A DNA stretch of 64,000 nt. It comes from Methanothermobacter thermautotrophicus (GTDB lineage Archaea > Methanobacteriota > Methanobacteria > Methanobacteriales > Methanothermobacteraceae). The translations under genes were made by a program, and so were the position numbers. The DNA lies in assembly GCF_014889545.1 (NCBI RefSeq), contig NZ_QKOF01000005.1:62001-126000 (forward strand), written 5' to 3'. The notes below the pieces were generated by a model that made no database searches, was not told the origin of the DNA, and saw only the letters and a program-made list of their open reading frames with translations. Positions 10,161 through 19,750 of this stretch are shown one piece after another; the stretch's first letter is position 1; each line of letters starts with the position of its first letter.

Positions 10161-10658
10161 ATGAATGGTGTCCCCTTGAGCATCCGTTTACTTCGAATTG
10201 TTGGATGTCCAGAGTGGGTGATAGATCACTCCCTTGCGGTCAGAAAAAAGGCCCTCGAGTTATCACGTGACCTGCCGGTTGACAGGAGGCTTGTGGAGGA
10301 GGGCGCCCTTCTTCATGATATAGGCCGCTGCAGGACAGACGGTGTTGAGCATGCCGTCGAGGGTGCCCGTATACTTGAAGGATTCGGTTACCCCCCTGAG
10401 GTTGTGAGGATAGTTGAAAGACACGTGGGGGCGGGTATAACCCCAGAGGAGGCAGAGGCCCTTGGACTTCCACCAGGGGACTACATGCCAAGGACCCTCG
10501 AGGAAAAGATTGTTGCGCATGCAGATAACCTTATCAATGGTTCTGATGAAGTTGATATCAACTTTGTAATTAAAAAATGGTCTGATCGCCTCGGTGAAAA
10601 ACACCCCTCAATAGAGAGACTTAAAAAGCTCCATGAAGAGCTTCTGGGACACCCCTAG
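10161..10658 (+). CDS. HD-domain phosphohydrolase
   Basis: A 165-residue metal-dependent HD hydrolase. The active-site residues are visible: DHSLAVRKKA supplies the first His, ALLHDIGR the HD pair, and VERHVGAG and VAHADNLING the remaining ligands. It is a single-domain protein of a family widespread in methanogens (HDIG-type). The substrate is unknown; nucleotides or tRNA 2',3'-phosphates are possibilities for such proteins. The ATG at 10161 is chosen over a TTG two codons upstream. Confidence 0.75.
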   Translation: MNGVPLSIRLLRIVGCPEWVIDHSLAVRKKALELSRDLPVDRRLVEEGALLHDIGRCRTDGVEHAVEGARILEGFGYPPEVVRIVERHVGAGITPEEAEALGLPPGDYMPRTLEEKIVAHADNLINGSDEVDINFVIKKWSDRLGEKHPSIERLKKLHEELLGHP

Positions 10659-10796
10659 GTCCATAGACTTAAAGGCCATCATCATGTATACCCCCTGAAA
10701 CTGAGGGTTTTAACATATAAACCTAATTCTATGAAAAGGAAACCACTTTAACCAGTATTCACATATTATGCTATAATACCAGCGGGAGGGGGTTAT

Positions 10797-12239
10797 ATAA
10801 ACAAAAAAACGGAATGTCTGTGCCCGGATTGTCCCAGCTACCCGGATCATGGTGACGACGAAATTCTCTTCTGTGCAGGAGGGAGCAGCCGCTACTATGT
10901 TGAGGAAAGGGGGTGCCTCTGTGCATCATGCCCCGTGTACCAGAGTTATGGCCTCAAGGAGCTTTACTTCTGTAACACAGAATCTCTGAATGGTATAAGG
11001 ATGAGGAGACAGAGGAGATCCGAGGAAGACCGTGAATACCTCAAAATAGTCCAGATAAAAAGGATAGCCCATGGCGGTGATGTGCCGGTTGAGTCCATGG
11101 GATCCGAAAAGAGGCTGCCTGTGGGACTTGATGATATACACTTCCTGCCCGCCCAGGTATCATCCATACCCCTAAATGCAGAGGACCCTGTTAAAACCGA
11201 TGTGATAATCGGGGTCGAATCAGAGAGGCCCCTGAGACTCAGATCCCCCATAATAATAAGTGGTATGAGCTACGGGGCGGTTTCAGAGAAGACCCGTATT
11301 GCCATCGCATCCGTTGCAGCCAGACTGAAGATCGGATTCAACTCAGGTGAGGGTGGAATACTCCATGAGGAAATGGATAAGGCCGGTGATTACCTCATAA
11401 TCCAGTATTCAACCGGAAGGTTCGGTATCACCAGGGATGTGCTCAGGGGCGCTGCTGCAATAGAGATAAGATTTGGTCAGGGCGCATATCCCGGGAAAGG
11501 GAGTTATCTCCCTCCAGACAAGATAAGCCCCGATGTTGCAAGGGTCCGTGGCCTTGAGCCAGGGGAGGGGTCATATTCCCCTGCACACCACCCTGATATA
11601 CGGAATCAGAAGGAACTTGAGGAAAAGGTTGAAGAGCTCAGGAAAATTAGCAGGGGAGCGCCCATAGGTGCCAAGATAGGGTGCGGCAACGTAGAGGATG
11701 ATGTTAAGGCCCTGCTTGATGCTGGAGTAGATTTTATAAGTATTGATGGTTTTGGTGGTGGTACCGGGGCTGTTAATCCACATATAAGGGACAACACCGG
11801 CATCCCCATCATCGCAGCCCTGCCAAGGGCCGTTAAGACCATCATAAATGAGGGTCATGGTGAGAGGGTGTCCCTCATTGCTGGTGGGGGTCTAAGGACA
11901 GCCGCAGACATGGCAAAGTGCCTCGCCCTGGGCGCTGATGCTGTCTACACAGGTACCGCGACACTCATAGCCATCAACTGTCAGCAGCACAGGTTATGTC
12001 ACACCGGAAGGTGTCCGACAGGGATAACAACCCATGACCCTGACCTCCTGAAACACATGGATCTGGAAAGGGCCATTGAAGGCCTTGAAAACTTCATAAG
12101 GGTTTCTACGGCTGAGATTGCCGACTTTACCAGGATAACTGGAAAGGATGATGTGAAAAAACTGAACCATGAGGACCTGGTTGCCCTTAAAAAGGATGTT
12201 GCCGAATTAACAGGCGTAAAATGGCTGAAAGGTACTTAA
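10797..12239 (+). CDS. DUF2769 domain fused to glutamate synthase-like FMN domain; non-canonical start
   Basis: About 480 residues. The C-terminal 430 are the archaeal glutamate synthase core: ISGMSYGAVSEKTR, GEGG, QGAYPGKGSYLPPDK, and GAKIGCGNVEDDV with SIDGFGGGTGA (FMN site). CQQHRLCHTGRCPTGIT gives the 3Fe-4S cysteines. Upstream and in frame is a Cys-rich domain (CLCPDCPSYP, LFCAGG, GCLCASCPVY, FCNTES) matching DUF2769. No ATG, GTG or TTG precedes this domain; GGAGG at 10785-10789 is perfectly spaced before an ATA at 10797, which is taken as the start. The nearest ordinary start, GTG 10935, would cut the Cys-rich domain in half. Confidence 0.75.
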   Translation: MNKKTECLCPDCPSYPDHGDDEILFCAGGSSRYYVEERGCLCASCPVYQSYGLKELYFCNTESLNGIRMRRQRRSEEDREYLKIVQIKRIAHGGDVPVESMGSEKRLPVGLDDIHFLPAQVSSIPLNAEDPVKTDVIIGVESERPLRLRSPIIISGMSYGAVSEKTRIAIASVAARLKIGFNSGEGGILHEEMDKAGDYLIIQYSTGRFGITRDVLRGAAAIEIRFGQGAYPGKGSYLPPDKISPDVARVRGLEPGEGSYSPAHHPDIRNQKELEEKVEELRKISRGAPIGAKIGCGNVEDDVKALLDAGVDFISIDGFGGGTGAVNPHIRDNTGIPIIAALPRAVKTIINEGHGERVSLIAGGGLRTAADMAKCLALGADAVYTGTATLIAINCQQHRLCHTGRCPTGITTHDPDLLKHMDLERAIEGLENFIRVSTAEIADFTRITGKDDVKKLNHEDLVALKKDVAELTGVKWLKGT

Positions 12240-12335
12240 GAGGATACTTCTTAAAAAAGGATTCTTTCAGTGAAATGTATATGTTGTTGAAAGCTTATGC
12301 TGCATTGTGCTGTGTGAACTGCGGATAGGCGCTGC

Positions 12336-13277
12336 ATGAAATATGATGTGATAAAGGTTGATAGAATGAAGGTCATATGTTCAATCGAGGAATCCCTCCA
12401 CAGACCTGAGGCTGTCAGGTGGCGGGAGAGAATGAGGTTAATGAGGCCCATGGGAGATGTTGTTGTGGTGCTGCCCTGCAGCATGAAAAAGCCCTACTCA
12501 ACCTCAAAGTCCCACAGAAAATTTACGAGGCTCACCAGGGGCTTCCAGGAACTCATACTGACATCACCCTTTGGGATATGCCCCCGGGAACTTGAAAACA
12601 CCTACCCCATCTCCTCCTATGACGTATCAACCATCGGGGAGTGGTCCCATGAGGAAAAGAAACTGGTGGGTGATGTCCTGAGGGAATATGTGGGTGACCT
12701 TGATGTCATAGCCCACGTGGATGGAGGTTACCTTGAGGTCTGCATGGAGTACCTTGACTCATTCACGCCAACCAGCATGGAATCACGTCCAACCTCACCT
12801 GAGGCCCTGGAGAGGCTTAAGAGGGAACTGAAGGGTTATGATAAGATCCCTGCCCGGAAGAGGCTGCTGCACATGCTTCGTTCGGTTGCTGTCTACCAGT
12901 TTGGACCCGGCGGAGAAAGGATCATACCGGAGGATTGCCGTGTAACCGGAAGGTACCACCGGAAGATCCTCAAATCCGACGGCACCCAGATAGGAACCTT
13001 CATGATGGACCGCGGGCTCATCTCGCTATCACCGGAGGGTGGGAGATCCCTCCACAGACTCGGATTGAAGTGGGTTGAGATAGATTTCAAACTTGAAAGC
13101 AGCACACTCTTTGCACCGGGTGTTTCTGATGCCGACAGGGAAATCATACCCGGTGATGAGGTGGTCATAGTGCACGAAGGAGAAGTTGCAGGTGTTGGGA
13201 GGGCTGTGCTCAGCGGAGATGAAATGGTGAGGGCTGAAAGGGGTGTGGCAGTCAGGGTAAGGCGAAGGAATGCTTGA
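12336..13277 (+). CDS. arcS: Archaeosine synthase-like protein (ArcS core plus PUA)
   Basis: A 313-residue protein carrying the ArcS signature PCSMKKPYSTSKSH near residue 48. It is followed by the family's domain (YPISSYDVSTIGEWSHEE) and a C-terminal PUA RNA-binding domain (PGDEVVIVHEGEVAGVGRAV). ArcS converts preQ0 at tRNA position 15 towards archaeosine. Compared with long ArcS proteins, the N-terminal tRNA-guanine transglycosylase-like half is absent, so this is the short form that may work with a radical SAM partner. The alternative start at 12366 (MKVICSIEES) is possible. Confidence 0.8.
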   Translation: MKYDVIKVDRMKVICSIEESLHRPEAVRWRERMRLMRPMGDVVVVLPCSMKKPYSTSKSHRKFTRLTRGFQELILTSPFGICPRELENTYPISSYDVSTIGEWSHEEKKLVGDVLREYVGDLDVIAHVDGGYLEVCMEYLDSFTPTSMESRPTSPEALERLKRELKGYDKIPARKRLLHMLRSVAVYQFGPGGERIIPEDCRVTGRYHRKILKSDGTQIGTFMMDRGLISLSPEGGRSLHRLGLKWVEIDFKLESSTLFAPGVSDADREIIPGDEVVIVHEGEVAGVGRAVLSGDEMVRAERGVAVRVRRRNA

Positions 13278-13413
13278 TACTGTCTTAAAAATCAATTCAG
13301 GTATCATCATTCCCTCCCCTGGTGACGGGATAATGGACACTTTTAAATATGGTTAGCTTAAATAATAGAGAATCACTACAGTGATTATCAAAATAGCATC
13401 TGAGGTAATAATA

Positions 13414-13707
13414 ATGTCAGAAGAACTCCTGGAAAAGGTTAAGGAAGCTCTCAAGAAGGTTGCAGACCCACACATGGGCATAAGTATCGTGGAGATGGGT
13501 CTTGTTGAGAACATCGAAATCGAAGAGAAGGGTGAAACCATAGCAAAGATAACCATCCGGCCCACAAATCCGGGATGCATGAGCGCAGCGAGGATGGCGA
13601 TGGATGCAAGGAACGTTGCCGAGCAGGTTGAAGGGATTGACCGGGCCGAAATCACGGTGGAAGGCCACATGATGGCCGATGCCATAAGTGAAATGGTGAA
13701 CAAATAG
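13414..13707 (+). CDS. DUF59/MIP18 family iron-sulfur assembly protein
   Basis: A 97-residue protein of the MIP18/SufT-like family. It has VADPHMGISIVEMGLVENI near the N-terminus and a TNPGCMSAARMA segment with the single conserved Cys; it ends VEGHMMADAISEMV. Such proteins help load Fe-S clusters onto targets. GAGGT 7 bases before the ATG fixes the start, although the frame is open 11 codons further up. Confidence 0.8.
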   Translation: MSEELLEKVKEALKKVADPHMGISIVEMGLVENIEIEEKGETIAKITIRPTNPGCMSAARMAMDARNVAEQVEGIDRAEITVEGHMMADAISEMVNK

Positions 13708-13719
13708 AGCCTCAAACTC

Positions 13720-14289
13720 ATGACAGGGGTCCCGGGGATCGTTGCGGTTGTTGGAGTTCCAGGTACCGGTAAAACAACCGTATGCCAGATCCTATCCCGG
13801 ATTGTGAGGCACACCTACATAAATTATGGGGAACTGATGCTCCAGGTTGCAGGTGAGTGGAACCTTGCAGAAAACCTGGAGGACCTCTTCAACCTCTCCC
13901 TGGATCAGCAGCACCTTATCTGGGTTGAAGCCGCCCGCAGGATAAGGCGACTGGATTATGTGCTTATGGATCTCCATGGAATAGATCTTTCTCCACTGGG
14001 TTACCTTATTTCTCTCCCGGTTGACCTAATAACCCCGGACATCATTGTAATCCTTGAATCGGAGCCCCAGAGTATATTTGAGAGGAGGCTGGTTGATTCG
14101 AAGAGGAGGGTCATGGAGAGTCCTGGGAGTATCAGGGAGCATATGGAATTGCTCAGGACGTCCATGTTCGTGTGTTCAGCAATCCTTGGCTCACTGGTCA
14201 GCATAGTGGAAAACAATGACCCCCATGAGGCCGCCCTTGAGATCCTGAGGATAATTGAAGCTGCAGGGGATGCTACCACCCTCCCCTGA
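13720..14289 (+). CDS. AdkA-like archaeal adenylate kinase paralog
   Basis: A 189-residue nucleoside monophosphate kinase-like protein with P-loop GVPGTGKTT at about residues 12-20 and the archaeal AdkA layout: INYGELMLQVA, LMDLHGIDLSPLGYL, VDLITPDIIVILES. The fit to AdkA is good in order and length, but lid and substrate residues differ, so a different substrate is possible. It starts 12 bases after the DUF59 gene and is probably co-transcribed with it. A second, AK6-type kinase lies at 56141. Confidence 0.7.
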   Translation: MTGVPGIVAVVGVPGTGKTTVCQILSRIVRHTYINYGELMLQVAGEWNLAENLEDLFNLSLDQQHLIWVEAARRIRRLDYVLMDLHGIDLSPLGYLISLPVDLITPDIIVILESEPQSIFERRLVDSKRRVMESPGSIREHMELLRTSMFVCSAILGSLVSIVENNDPHEAALEILRIIEAAGDATTLP

Positions 14290-14318
14290 AGTGGTTGTGA
14301 CACCGGATCACAGAAAAG

Positions 14319-14328
14319 CATATATATG
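14319..14328 (+). promoter_or_regulatory. TATA box of tRNA-Ile
   Basis: CATATATATG lies about 45 bases before the tRNA, in the gap after the AdkA-like gene. Initiation about 25 bases downstream would leave a 5' leader of about 20 bases for RNase P to remove. Confidence 0.5.
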
Positions 14329-14370
14329 AGTAACTCCAAAAGTTGGAATCACCCCACTGATTCTTAATAT

Positions 14371-14444
14371 GGGCCCGTGGCTCAGGTGGTTAGAGCGCAC
14401 GGCTGATAACCGTGAGGCCCTGGGTTCGAATCCCAGCGGGCCCA
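14371..14444 (+). tRNA. tRNA-Ile (anticodon GAT)
   Basis: A full cloverleaf can be drawn. The acceptor stem is GGGCCCG paired with CGGGCCC, with discriminator A at 14444. The D arm holds GGCTCAGGTGGTTAGAGC. The anticodon stem CACGG/CCGTG encloses loop CTGATAA with anticodon GAT at 14405-14407. The T arm is CTGGG/CCCAG around TTCGAAT. There is no intron and CCA is not encoded. Confidence 0.97.
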
Positions 14445-14475
14445 TCTCAATCTTTACATCATGAACAGCTGATAA

Positions 14476-14620
14476 CTGACTTCTCACCCAACGTGTATGA
14501 CTCAAATACAGGAATATGGGGAGTGGGATTTCAGCATAGTACTCGCTTCTCAGCCCACATGTATGACTCAAATCCTAGCTAATAACCGCTGACTTCTCAC
14601 TCCATGTGTATGATGCAAAT
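14476..14620. repeat. Three imperfect 32-bp repeats at the trpD 3' end
   Basis: Copies at 14476-14507, 14542-14573 and 14589-14620 share the pattern CTTCTCA..C..TGTATGA..CAAAT; the first differs from each of the others at five positions. The third copy lies inside the trpD 3' end and the second begins two bases beyond its stop codon, reading on the minus strand. The first two are 66 bases apart with a 34-base insert; the last two are 47 apart. The likely origin is partial duplication of the gene end; see findings. Confidence 0.7.
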
Positions 14621-15645
14621 TCTTTGAGGAGCTTCAGGGCAGCTCCAGATTTAACTGTTCTTCTTGCCGTCTCTGTTCCCTCAGGAAGTGCGTCAGCAAG
14701 CCCTGCAAGATAGATCAGGGCCCCTGCATTTGCAAGGGCAACATCGAGTCTTGATTTCTTTGCAGGGGTATCATCGCGTCCACTGAGTACATCCATGAAC
14801 ATCTCAAGGTTCTCATGGGGGGTTGAACCTGCCCTCAGATGTTCAAGTCTCCCTGCCTCAACTCCAAAGTCAGTGGGCATCAGTCTATCGATCCTGATTT
14901 CATCATCCTCAAGGAATGCCACCAGGGTGGGGCCAGCCGTTGATATCTCATCCAGGGCAGGGTTAAGGTTTGCATCGAATCCATGGACAACCATGGCGCG
15001 GCGTGTTCCAAGGTTCCTGAGTACCTCAGCCACCGGACCCACAAGCTGAGGATCAAATACTCCTAGGAGCTGTATTTCAGCGGCAGCAGGGGACGTCAGG
15101 GGTCCCAGTATGTTGAAAACCGTCTTGAAGCCCAGGGCCCTCCTTACTCCGGCCACCCTGGCAGTTGCCCTGTGGAATAATGGTGCAAACATGAATGAGA
15201 TGCCGACCTCAGTGAGGGATCTTGCAGCTGCATCTGCATCCAGCTCTATGTTCACACCTGCAGCCTCCAGTATATCTGCACCCCCACAGGATCCTGTGAC
15301 AGCCCTGTTACCATGCTTTGCAACCCTCACACCTGCGGCTGCTGCTATTATGGCGGCTGCTGTGCTTATATTGTATGATCTGAAGCTGTCGCCCCCTGTC
15401 CCGCAGGAATCAACGACCTCAAGGGACCCTGGAACCCTGACCTTGAGGGCTTTATCCCGCATGGCCCGTGCGAAGCCTGTTATCTCATCCACAGTTTCCC
15501 CCTTCATGGCAAGGGCCGTTAGTATTGCTGCTATTTTTATATCATCAAGTTCACCGGCCATTATCATCTCCATCAGACTGTAGGCCTCATCCTCGGTGAG
15601 GTTCCTGAAGTCCATTATCCCTGCGATAAGCCTCCTGAATCTCAT
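14575..15645 (-). CDS. trpD: Anthranilate phosphoribosyltransferase
   Basis: A 356-residue TrpD that joins anthranilate and PRPP in tryptophan synthesis. [16 protein letters not shown] (PRPP-Mg loop) lies at about residues 83-98, [15 protein letters not shown] at about 118, and [15 protein letters not shown] at about 182. It is the last gene of trpEGCFBAD and overlaps trpA by four bases. The C-terminal 10 codons fall in a repeat also found beyond the stop, so the exact C-terminus may have changed recently. Confidence 0.97.
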   Translation of the reverse strand: MRFRRLIAGIMDFRNLTEDEAYSLMEMIMAGELDDIKIAAILTALAMKGETVDEITGFARAMRDKALKVRVPGSLEVVDSCGTGGDSFRSYNISTAAAIIAAAAGVRVAKHGNRAVTGSCGGADILEAAGVNIELDADAAARSLTEVGISFMFAPLFHRATARVAGVRRALGFKTVFNILGPLTSPAAAEIQLLGVFDPQLVGPVAEVLRNLGTRRAMVVHGFDANLNPALDEISTAGPTLVAFLEDDEIRIDRLMPTDFGVEAGRLEHLRAGSTPHENLEMFMDVLSGRDDTPAKKSRLDVALANAGALIYLAGLADALPEGTETARRTVKSGAALKLLKEFASYTWSEKSAVIS

Positions 15646-16436
15646 TCTAATCCTCCTGCGGCTTTAAGATTGGCCGCCATCTTATGGATCCTCCGTAACA
15701 TGAGATCCCTGTCCCCCAGGTTCTCGGATATCACGTCTATGATGGCGCTTCCAACGATAACCCCATCGGCTCCTGCATCCACCAGCATCCTCACATGTTC
15801 GGGTCTTGAGACACCGAAACCAACCATGACAGGGAGGCTTCCATCAGCCTTAACCCTCTCTATGAGTTCAATCGTTGCATCCTCAACCCTTGATCGTGCA
15901 CCGGTGACCCCCATCACCGATACGAGGTAATGGAATCCCGCTGATACCTGAGAGATCCTCTTGAGGCGTTCACTACCGGTTGTTGGTGCAACTATGAATA
16001 TCTGGTCTACACCATATTTTTCAGCGGCCCTGAGTGCATCTGAGGCCTCCTCAGGTGGGAGGTCCGCTGAGAGTATCCCTGTGACCCCTGCTTCTGCAGC
16101 CCTCCGGTAGAACTCATCAACACCCATCCTGTAGATCAGATTGTAGTATACCAGGAGGCCTATGGGTATGGAGGTGAATTCCCTGACCCTCTCTATAAGC
16201 TGGAAGCACTTCTCTGTTGTCATGCCTGCCCTGAGGGCCCGCAGATCAGCCCCCTGAACGCTTGCACCGTCGGCTATTGGGTCAGAGAAGGGGAAGCCTA
16301 TTTCAAGACCATCTGCCCCTGCATCCACAAGGGTCCTTATGATCTCAATGGATGTCTCCATGTCAGGGTCCCCTGCAACGACGAAGGGGACGAAGGCACA
16401 TCCATCTGCCCTCCTGAACATCTCAGCATAACTCAT
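15642..16436 (-). CDS. trpA: Tryptophan synthase alpha chain
   Basis: About 264 residues. TrpA cleaves indole-3-glycerol phosphate and passes indole to TrpB. The catalytic Glu is in [14 protein letters not shown] at about residue 46 and the catalytic Asp in SADLPPEE. The phosphate-binding [11 protein letters not shown] and [12 protein letters not shown] lie near the C-terminus. The ATG at 16436 ([12 protein letters not shown]) is chosen over an in-frame codon 23 residues up, since that would run into trpB and GGAG precedes this one. Confidence 0.96.
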   Translation of the reverse strand: MSYAEMFRRADGCAFVPFVVAGDPDMETSIEIIRTLVDAGADGLEIGFPFSDPIADGASVQGADLRALRAGMTTEKCFQLIERVREFTSIPIGLLVYYNLIYRMGVDEFYRRAAEAGVTGILSADLPPEEASDALRAAEKYGVDQIFIVAPTTGSERLKRISQVSAGFHYLVSVMGVTGARSRVEDATIELIERVKADGSLPVMVGFGVSRPEHVRMLVDAGADGVIVGSAIIDVISENLGDRDLMLRRIHKMAANLKAAGGLE

Positions 16437-16440
16437 TGCT

Positions 16441-17634
16441 CTAACTCCTGATACCAAAATCATCACCTCCCAGCAAACCAGCGACCATGAACATGTCCTT
16501 ATCACCCCTCCCTGAGAGGTTTACAATGACCGTTTTTCCCTTATTCTCTGGTTTCTCAGCGTACTTTTCAAGGCAGGCTATTGCATGGGCACTTTCAAGG
16601 GCCGGCATTATACCCTCATATTTAGAGAGAAGCCTGAAGCCCCTGAGTGCCTCAGTGTCTGTTACCGGCTCATACCTTGCCCTGCCTGTATCCATGAGAT
16701 GGGCGTGTTCTGGTCCAACACCCGGATAATCGAGGCCAGCTGAGACGGAATGGGCCTCGTTTATCTGCCCATCATCATCCTGAAGTACATAGGACAGTGA
16801 ACCATGGAGGATTCCCTCTGAACCGGCAGAGAGGGTGGCTCCGTGACTGCCTGACTCTATACCTTCACCGCCCCCCTCTGCACCTATGAGTTCAATATCA
16901 TCGTCCATGAAGGCCGAAAAGATGCCTATGGCATTGCTTCCACCCCCCACACAGGCTATCACAGTGTCGGGGAGTTCACCCTCGGCTTCGAGTATCTGTT
17001 TCCTCGCCTCCATTCCTATGACGCTCTGGAAGTGTTTCACCATGGTAGGGTAGGGGTGGGGGCCCATGGTGGAACCTATGAGGTAGTGGGTGTCATCCAC
17101 GTTGCTGATCCAGTCCCTCATGGCCTCGTTTATGGCGTCCTTAAGGGTCCTTGAGCCTGAATCAACCGGTATGACCCGTGCCCCCGATACCTCCATCCTG
17201 AATACATTGAGCTTCTGCCTCTCAACATCCTCTGTACCCATGTAGATGTCAACGTCCATTCCAAACAGGGCCCCTGCAACTGCAGTGGCTATCCCGTGCT
17301 GCCCGGCCCCTGTCTCGGCTATGAGCCTGGTCTTGCCCATGTACCCTGCAAGGAGGGCTTGGCCTATGGTGTTGTTTATCTTGTGGGCCCCTGTGTGCAG
17401 CATGTCCTCCCTCTTGAGGTACACCCTGCATCCAAGTTTCTCTGACAGGTTCCTGGCATAGTAGAGGCCCGTGGGCCTTCCAGCATACTCCCTAAGATGG
17501 TATTCTAGTTCAGCCATGAACTTCCTGTCATCCCTGTAATTGAGGAAGGCCCTCTCAAGTTCCTCAAGGGCTGGTATAAGAAGCTCCGGCACGAATATGC
17601 CTCCATATTTACCGAATTTTCCATCCATTATCAT
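16441..17634 (-). CDS. trpB: Tryptophan synthase beta chain
   Basis: A 397-residue PLP enzyme that condenses indole and serine. KYGGIFVPE is at the N-terminus, HTGAHKINN holds the PLP lysine (about residue 90), and [10 protein letters not shown] is the phosphate-binding loop. It is the standard TrpB1 length, paired with TrpA in the same operon. The ATG overlaps the trpF stop as ATGA and has GAGGTG seven bases upstream. Confidence 0.97.
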   Translation of the reverse strand: MIMDGKFGKYGGIFVPELLIPALEELERAFLNYRDDRKFMAELEYHLREYAGRPTGLYYARNLSEKLGCRVYLKREDMLHTGAHKINNTIGQALLAGYMGKTRLIAETGAGQHGIATAVAGALFGMDVDIYMGTEDVERQKLNVFRMEVSGARVIPVDSGSRTLKDAINEAMRDWISNVDDTHYLIGSTMGPHPYPTMVKHFQSVIGMEARKQILEAEGELPDTVIACVGGGSNAIGIFSAFMDDDIELIGAEGGGEGIESGSHGATLSAGSEGILHGSLSYVLQDDDGQINEAHSVSAGLDYPGVGPEHAHLMDTGRARYEPVTDTEALRGFRLLSKYEGIMPALESAHAIACLEKYAEKPENKGKTVIVNLSGRGDKDMFMVAGLLGGDDFGIRS

Positions 17635-18368
17635 GATAATTCACCTCTCTGTAATCCAGGCGGGTCCTGAAGGTCCCCACCAATCCTTCCCATGCATTCC
17701 ATGAGTTCAACCATCAGTGCATGGTCCTTTATCCCCGGTGCAGTCTCAATGCCTGAGTTGAAGTCCAGGCAATCAAATTGCCGGAGGTATTCATGGTTAA
17801 GCCTCACAGTGGATGGGCCGAGGCCCCCTGCAAGGGCCACCTCAACTGTGCTGTCACGACTCCCTATGAGTCTGAGCATCCTGAGGGCCAGTTCGGGTGG
17901 AATCATCCTCCCTGTTCCCCCTGTCCTGCCACCTGAGCTTGCATCCACCAGAACACATGAACATGAGATGCTGTCAAGAACATCCAGTGCACCGGCTTCA
18001 GGTGGGATTGCGACTGTTATCCTGGCATTAAACCCGTTCTCATTGAGCACATTCTCTATACCCTTGGCATCCTCAGTGGAGAGGGAGTGGAGCTGGATTC
18101 TCTCCACACCTGTCCTTTCCATCACCTCAACTACCTCCACTGGATCGGATGGTTCAAGGACGATTACGGCCTTCTCGGTGGGTATGAGTGAAAGGATATC
18201 CTCCATCTCCTCCAGGGAAAGGTTTCTAGGGGATCTATCTATGTGTATGAGTCCCAGGAGGTCAGCGCCGAGTTTATCTGCCATGACGGCGTCCTCTGGC
18301 CTTTTTATGCCGCATATCTTAACAAGCACATCGGCGAGGGACTCATGCGAACTGTTCAAAGAACTCAT
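17631..18368 (-). CDS. trpF: Phosphoribosylanthranilate isomerase
   Basis: Up to 245 residues. The TrpF core begins [24 protein letters not shown] with the catalytic Cys in ICG and the catalytic Asp in [26 protein letters not shown] is the phosphate site. The N-terminal 14 residues overlap trpC by 26 bases; a GTG 13 codons in (MLVKICG) would match the usual family start but lacks a good binding site. Confidence 0.94.
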   Translation of the reverse strand: MSSLNSSHESLADVLVKICGIKRPEDAVMADKLGADLLGLIHIDRSPRNLSLEEMEDILSLIPTEKAVIVLEPSDPVEVVEVMERTGVERIQLHSLSTEDAKGIENVLNENGFNARITVAIPPEAGALDVLDSISCSCVLVDASSGGRTGGTGRMIPPELALRMLRLIGSRDSTVEVALAGGLGPSTVRLNHEYLRQFDCLDFNSGIETAPGIKDHALMVELMECMGRIGGDLQDPPGLQRGELS

Positions 18369-19161
18369 CCCCCCTGTACCTTCTTCTATGGTCTCTGCAG
18401 TGGCTTACTGCATCCAGTATCTCTTCAAGGAGTTCCCGCGGGTTCTGGGCCGACATGGGTGCTGTGCCAGTGAGCAGAGCATCTGCACCGTAGCCTGCCA
18501 GTATCTCAGCATCCTCGGGGCCCCTGACACCGCTCTCTGATACGAGTATAAGTTCATCGGGTACCAGGGGTGCCAGTGCACGGGTTCGTTCAAGGTCCAC
18601 ATCAAAGGTTTCAAGGTCCCTGTTGTTCACACCTATTATCTCTGCACCGGCTTCAAGGGCCCTGTAGATGTCAAGTGAGGTGTGACACTCAACCAGCGGC
18701 TCCATTGAGAGCTCCCTGCATTTCTGAATCCCTGACTCAAGGTCAGGGAATATTCCTGTGATGAGGAGAACCGAGGATGCCCCCGATGCCCTTGCCTGGT
18801 AGATCTGGTATTCGTCGACCAGGAAGTCCTTCATGAGGAGGGGTATCCTGTAATGTGCTGCCTGGCCAAGAAGATCAATTGAACCATTGAAGTATCTGCC
18901 CTCGGTTACTATGGATACTGCATCCGCAAGGTCCATGTATACCTCCATCATCTCTTCAAGGCCCCTGCCGGATATCGTGCCAAGGGATGGTGAAGCCCTC
19001 TTGTATTCGCATATGAGGGATACTCTGCCTCCTCCAAGTGCAGCCTGAAAGCTCAGTGGCTCGTCCATGACTGTTATATCATCCTTGAGGATGCTGAGGG
19101 GCCTTTTTCTCATGAGTTCCTTAACTTCGAGTTTCTTTGACCTTATAATATCCCTGATCAT
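18343..19161 (-). CDS. trpC: Indole-3-glycerol phosphate synthase
   Basis: A 272-residue TIM barrel. [11 protein letters not shown] carries the first catalytic Lys (about residue 54), [15 protein letters not shown] the second, and [13 protein letters not shown] and [11 protein letters not shown] the phosphate side. It is stand-alone, not fused to TrpF. It starts four bases beyond trpG on the minus strand and runs into trpF. Confidence 0.96.
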   Translation of the reverse strand: MIRDIIRSKKLEVKELMRKRPLSILKDDITVMDEPLSFQAALGGGRVSLICEYKRASPSLGTISGRGLEEMMEVYMDLADAVSIVTEGRYFNGSIDLLGQAAHYRIPLLMKDFLVDEYQIYQARASGASSVLLITGIFPDLESGIQKCRELSMEPLVECHTSLDIYRALEAGAEIIGVNNRDLETFDVDLERTRALAPLVPDELILVSESGVRGPEDAEILAGYGADALLTGTAPMSAQNPRELLEEILDAVSHCRDHRRRYRGDEFFEQFA

Positions 19162-19165
19162 GTGT

Positions 19166-19750
19166 TCACATCCTGAGGAAGTTTCTAATTAGGGTTCTTC
19201 CGCTGGGGGTTCCGGCTGACTCCGGGTGGAACTGCAGCCCATAGATTGGATATTCTCTGTGCTTTATGGCCATTATAATTTCATCTGATGTCACCGCAGT
19301 TACCTCTATATCCCCGGGTGTGTCTTCGGGTCTGCATATGAGTGAATGGTACCTGGTTGCCCTGAATGGGTTTGGAACGTCCCTGAAGAGTTCTGATCCA
19401 TCATGGAATACCTCAACTATCTTCCCGTGGACCGGTTCCCCGGGTTCAACCCTTCCACCGAAGGCGTGGAATATGCCCTGGTGTCCAAGGCATACGCCGA
19501 GGAGGGGCCTGTCAATGAATTCCCCTATCACATCCATGCAGACACCGAAGTCACTCCTCCTTGAAGGGTTACCGGGGCCCGGGGATATGATTATCCTTTC
19601 CGGATCCAGGGCCCTAAGATCTGATATCCTGGCCTCATCGTTCCTCAAAACCATTATCTCCTCATCCATCCCCTCATCCCTGAGGATCTCCCCTGCAAGC
19701 TGGTAGAGGTTATGGGTGAATGAGTCATAGTTATCAATTATCAGAATCAA
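19166..19750 (-). CDS. trpG: Anthranilate synthase glutaminase component
   Basis: About 194 residues. TrpG supplies ammonia from glutamine to TrpE. The nucleophile is in GVCLGHQG and the His/Glu pair in LQFHPES. The frame is open far upstream, but family length and a GGTGA binding site point to TTG at 19750 ([16 protein letters not shown]), which overlaps the trpE 3' end by 17 bases. Confidence 0.94.
   Translation of the reverse strand: MILIIDNYDSFTHNLYQLAGEILRDEGMDEEIMVLRNDEARISDLRALDPERIIISPGPGNPSRRSDFGVCMDVIGEFIDRPLLGVCLGHQGIFHAFGGRVEPGEPVHGKIVEVFHDGSELFRDVPNPFRATRYHSLICRPEDTPGDIEVTAVTSDEIIMAIKHREYPIYGLQFHPESAGTPSGRTLIRNFLRM

Noticed and set aside
10691-10707. Hairpin CCCTgaaactgAGGG with T tract as terminator after the HD gene
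   Set aside because: The stem is only four base pairs. The T tract may terminate by itself, but the structure is not convincing.
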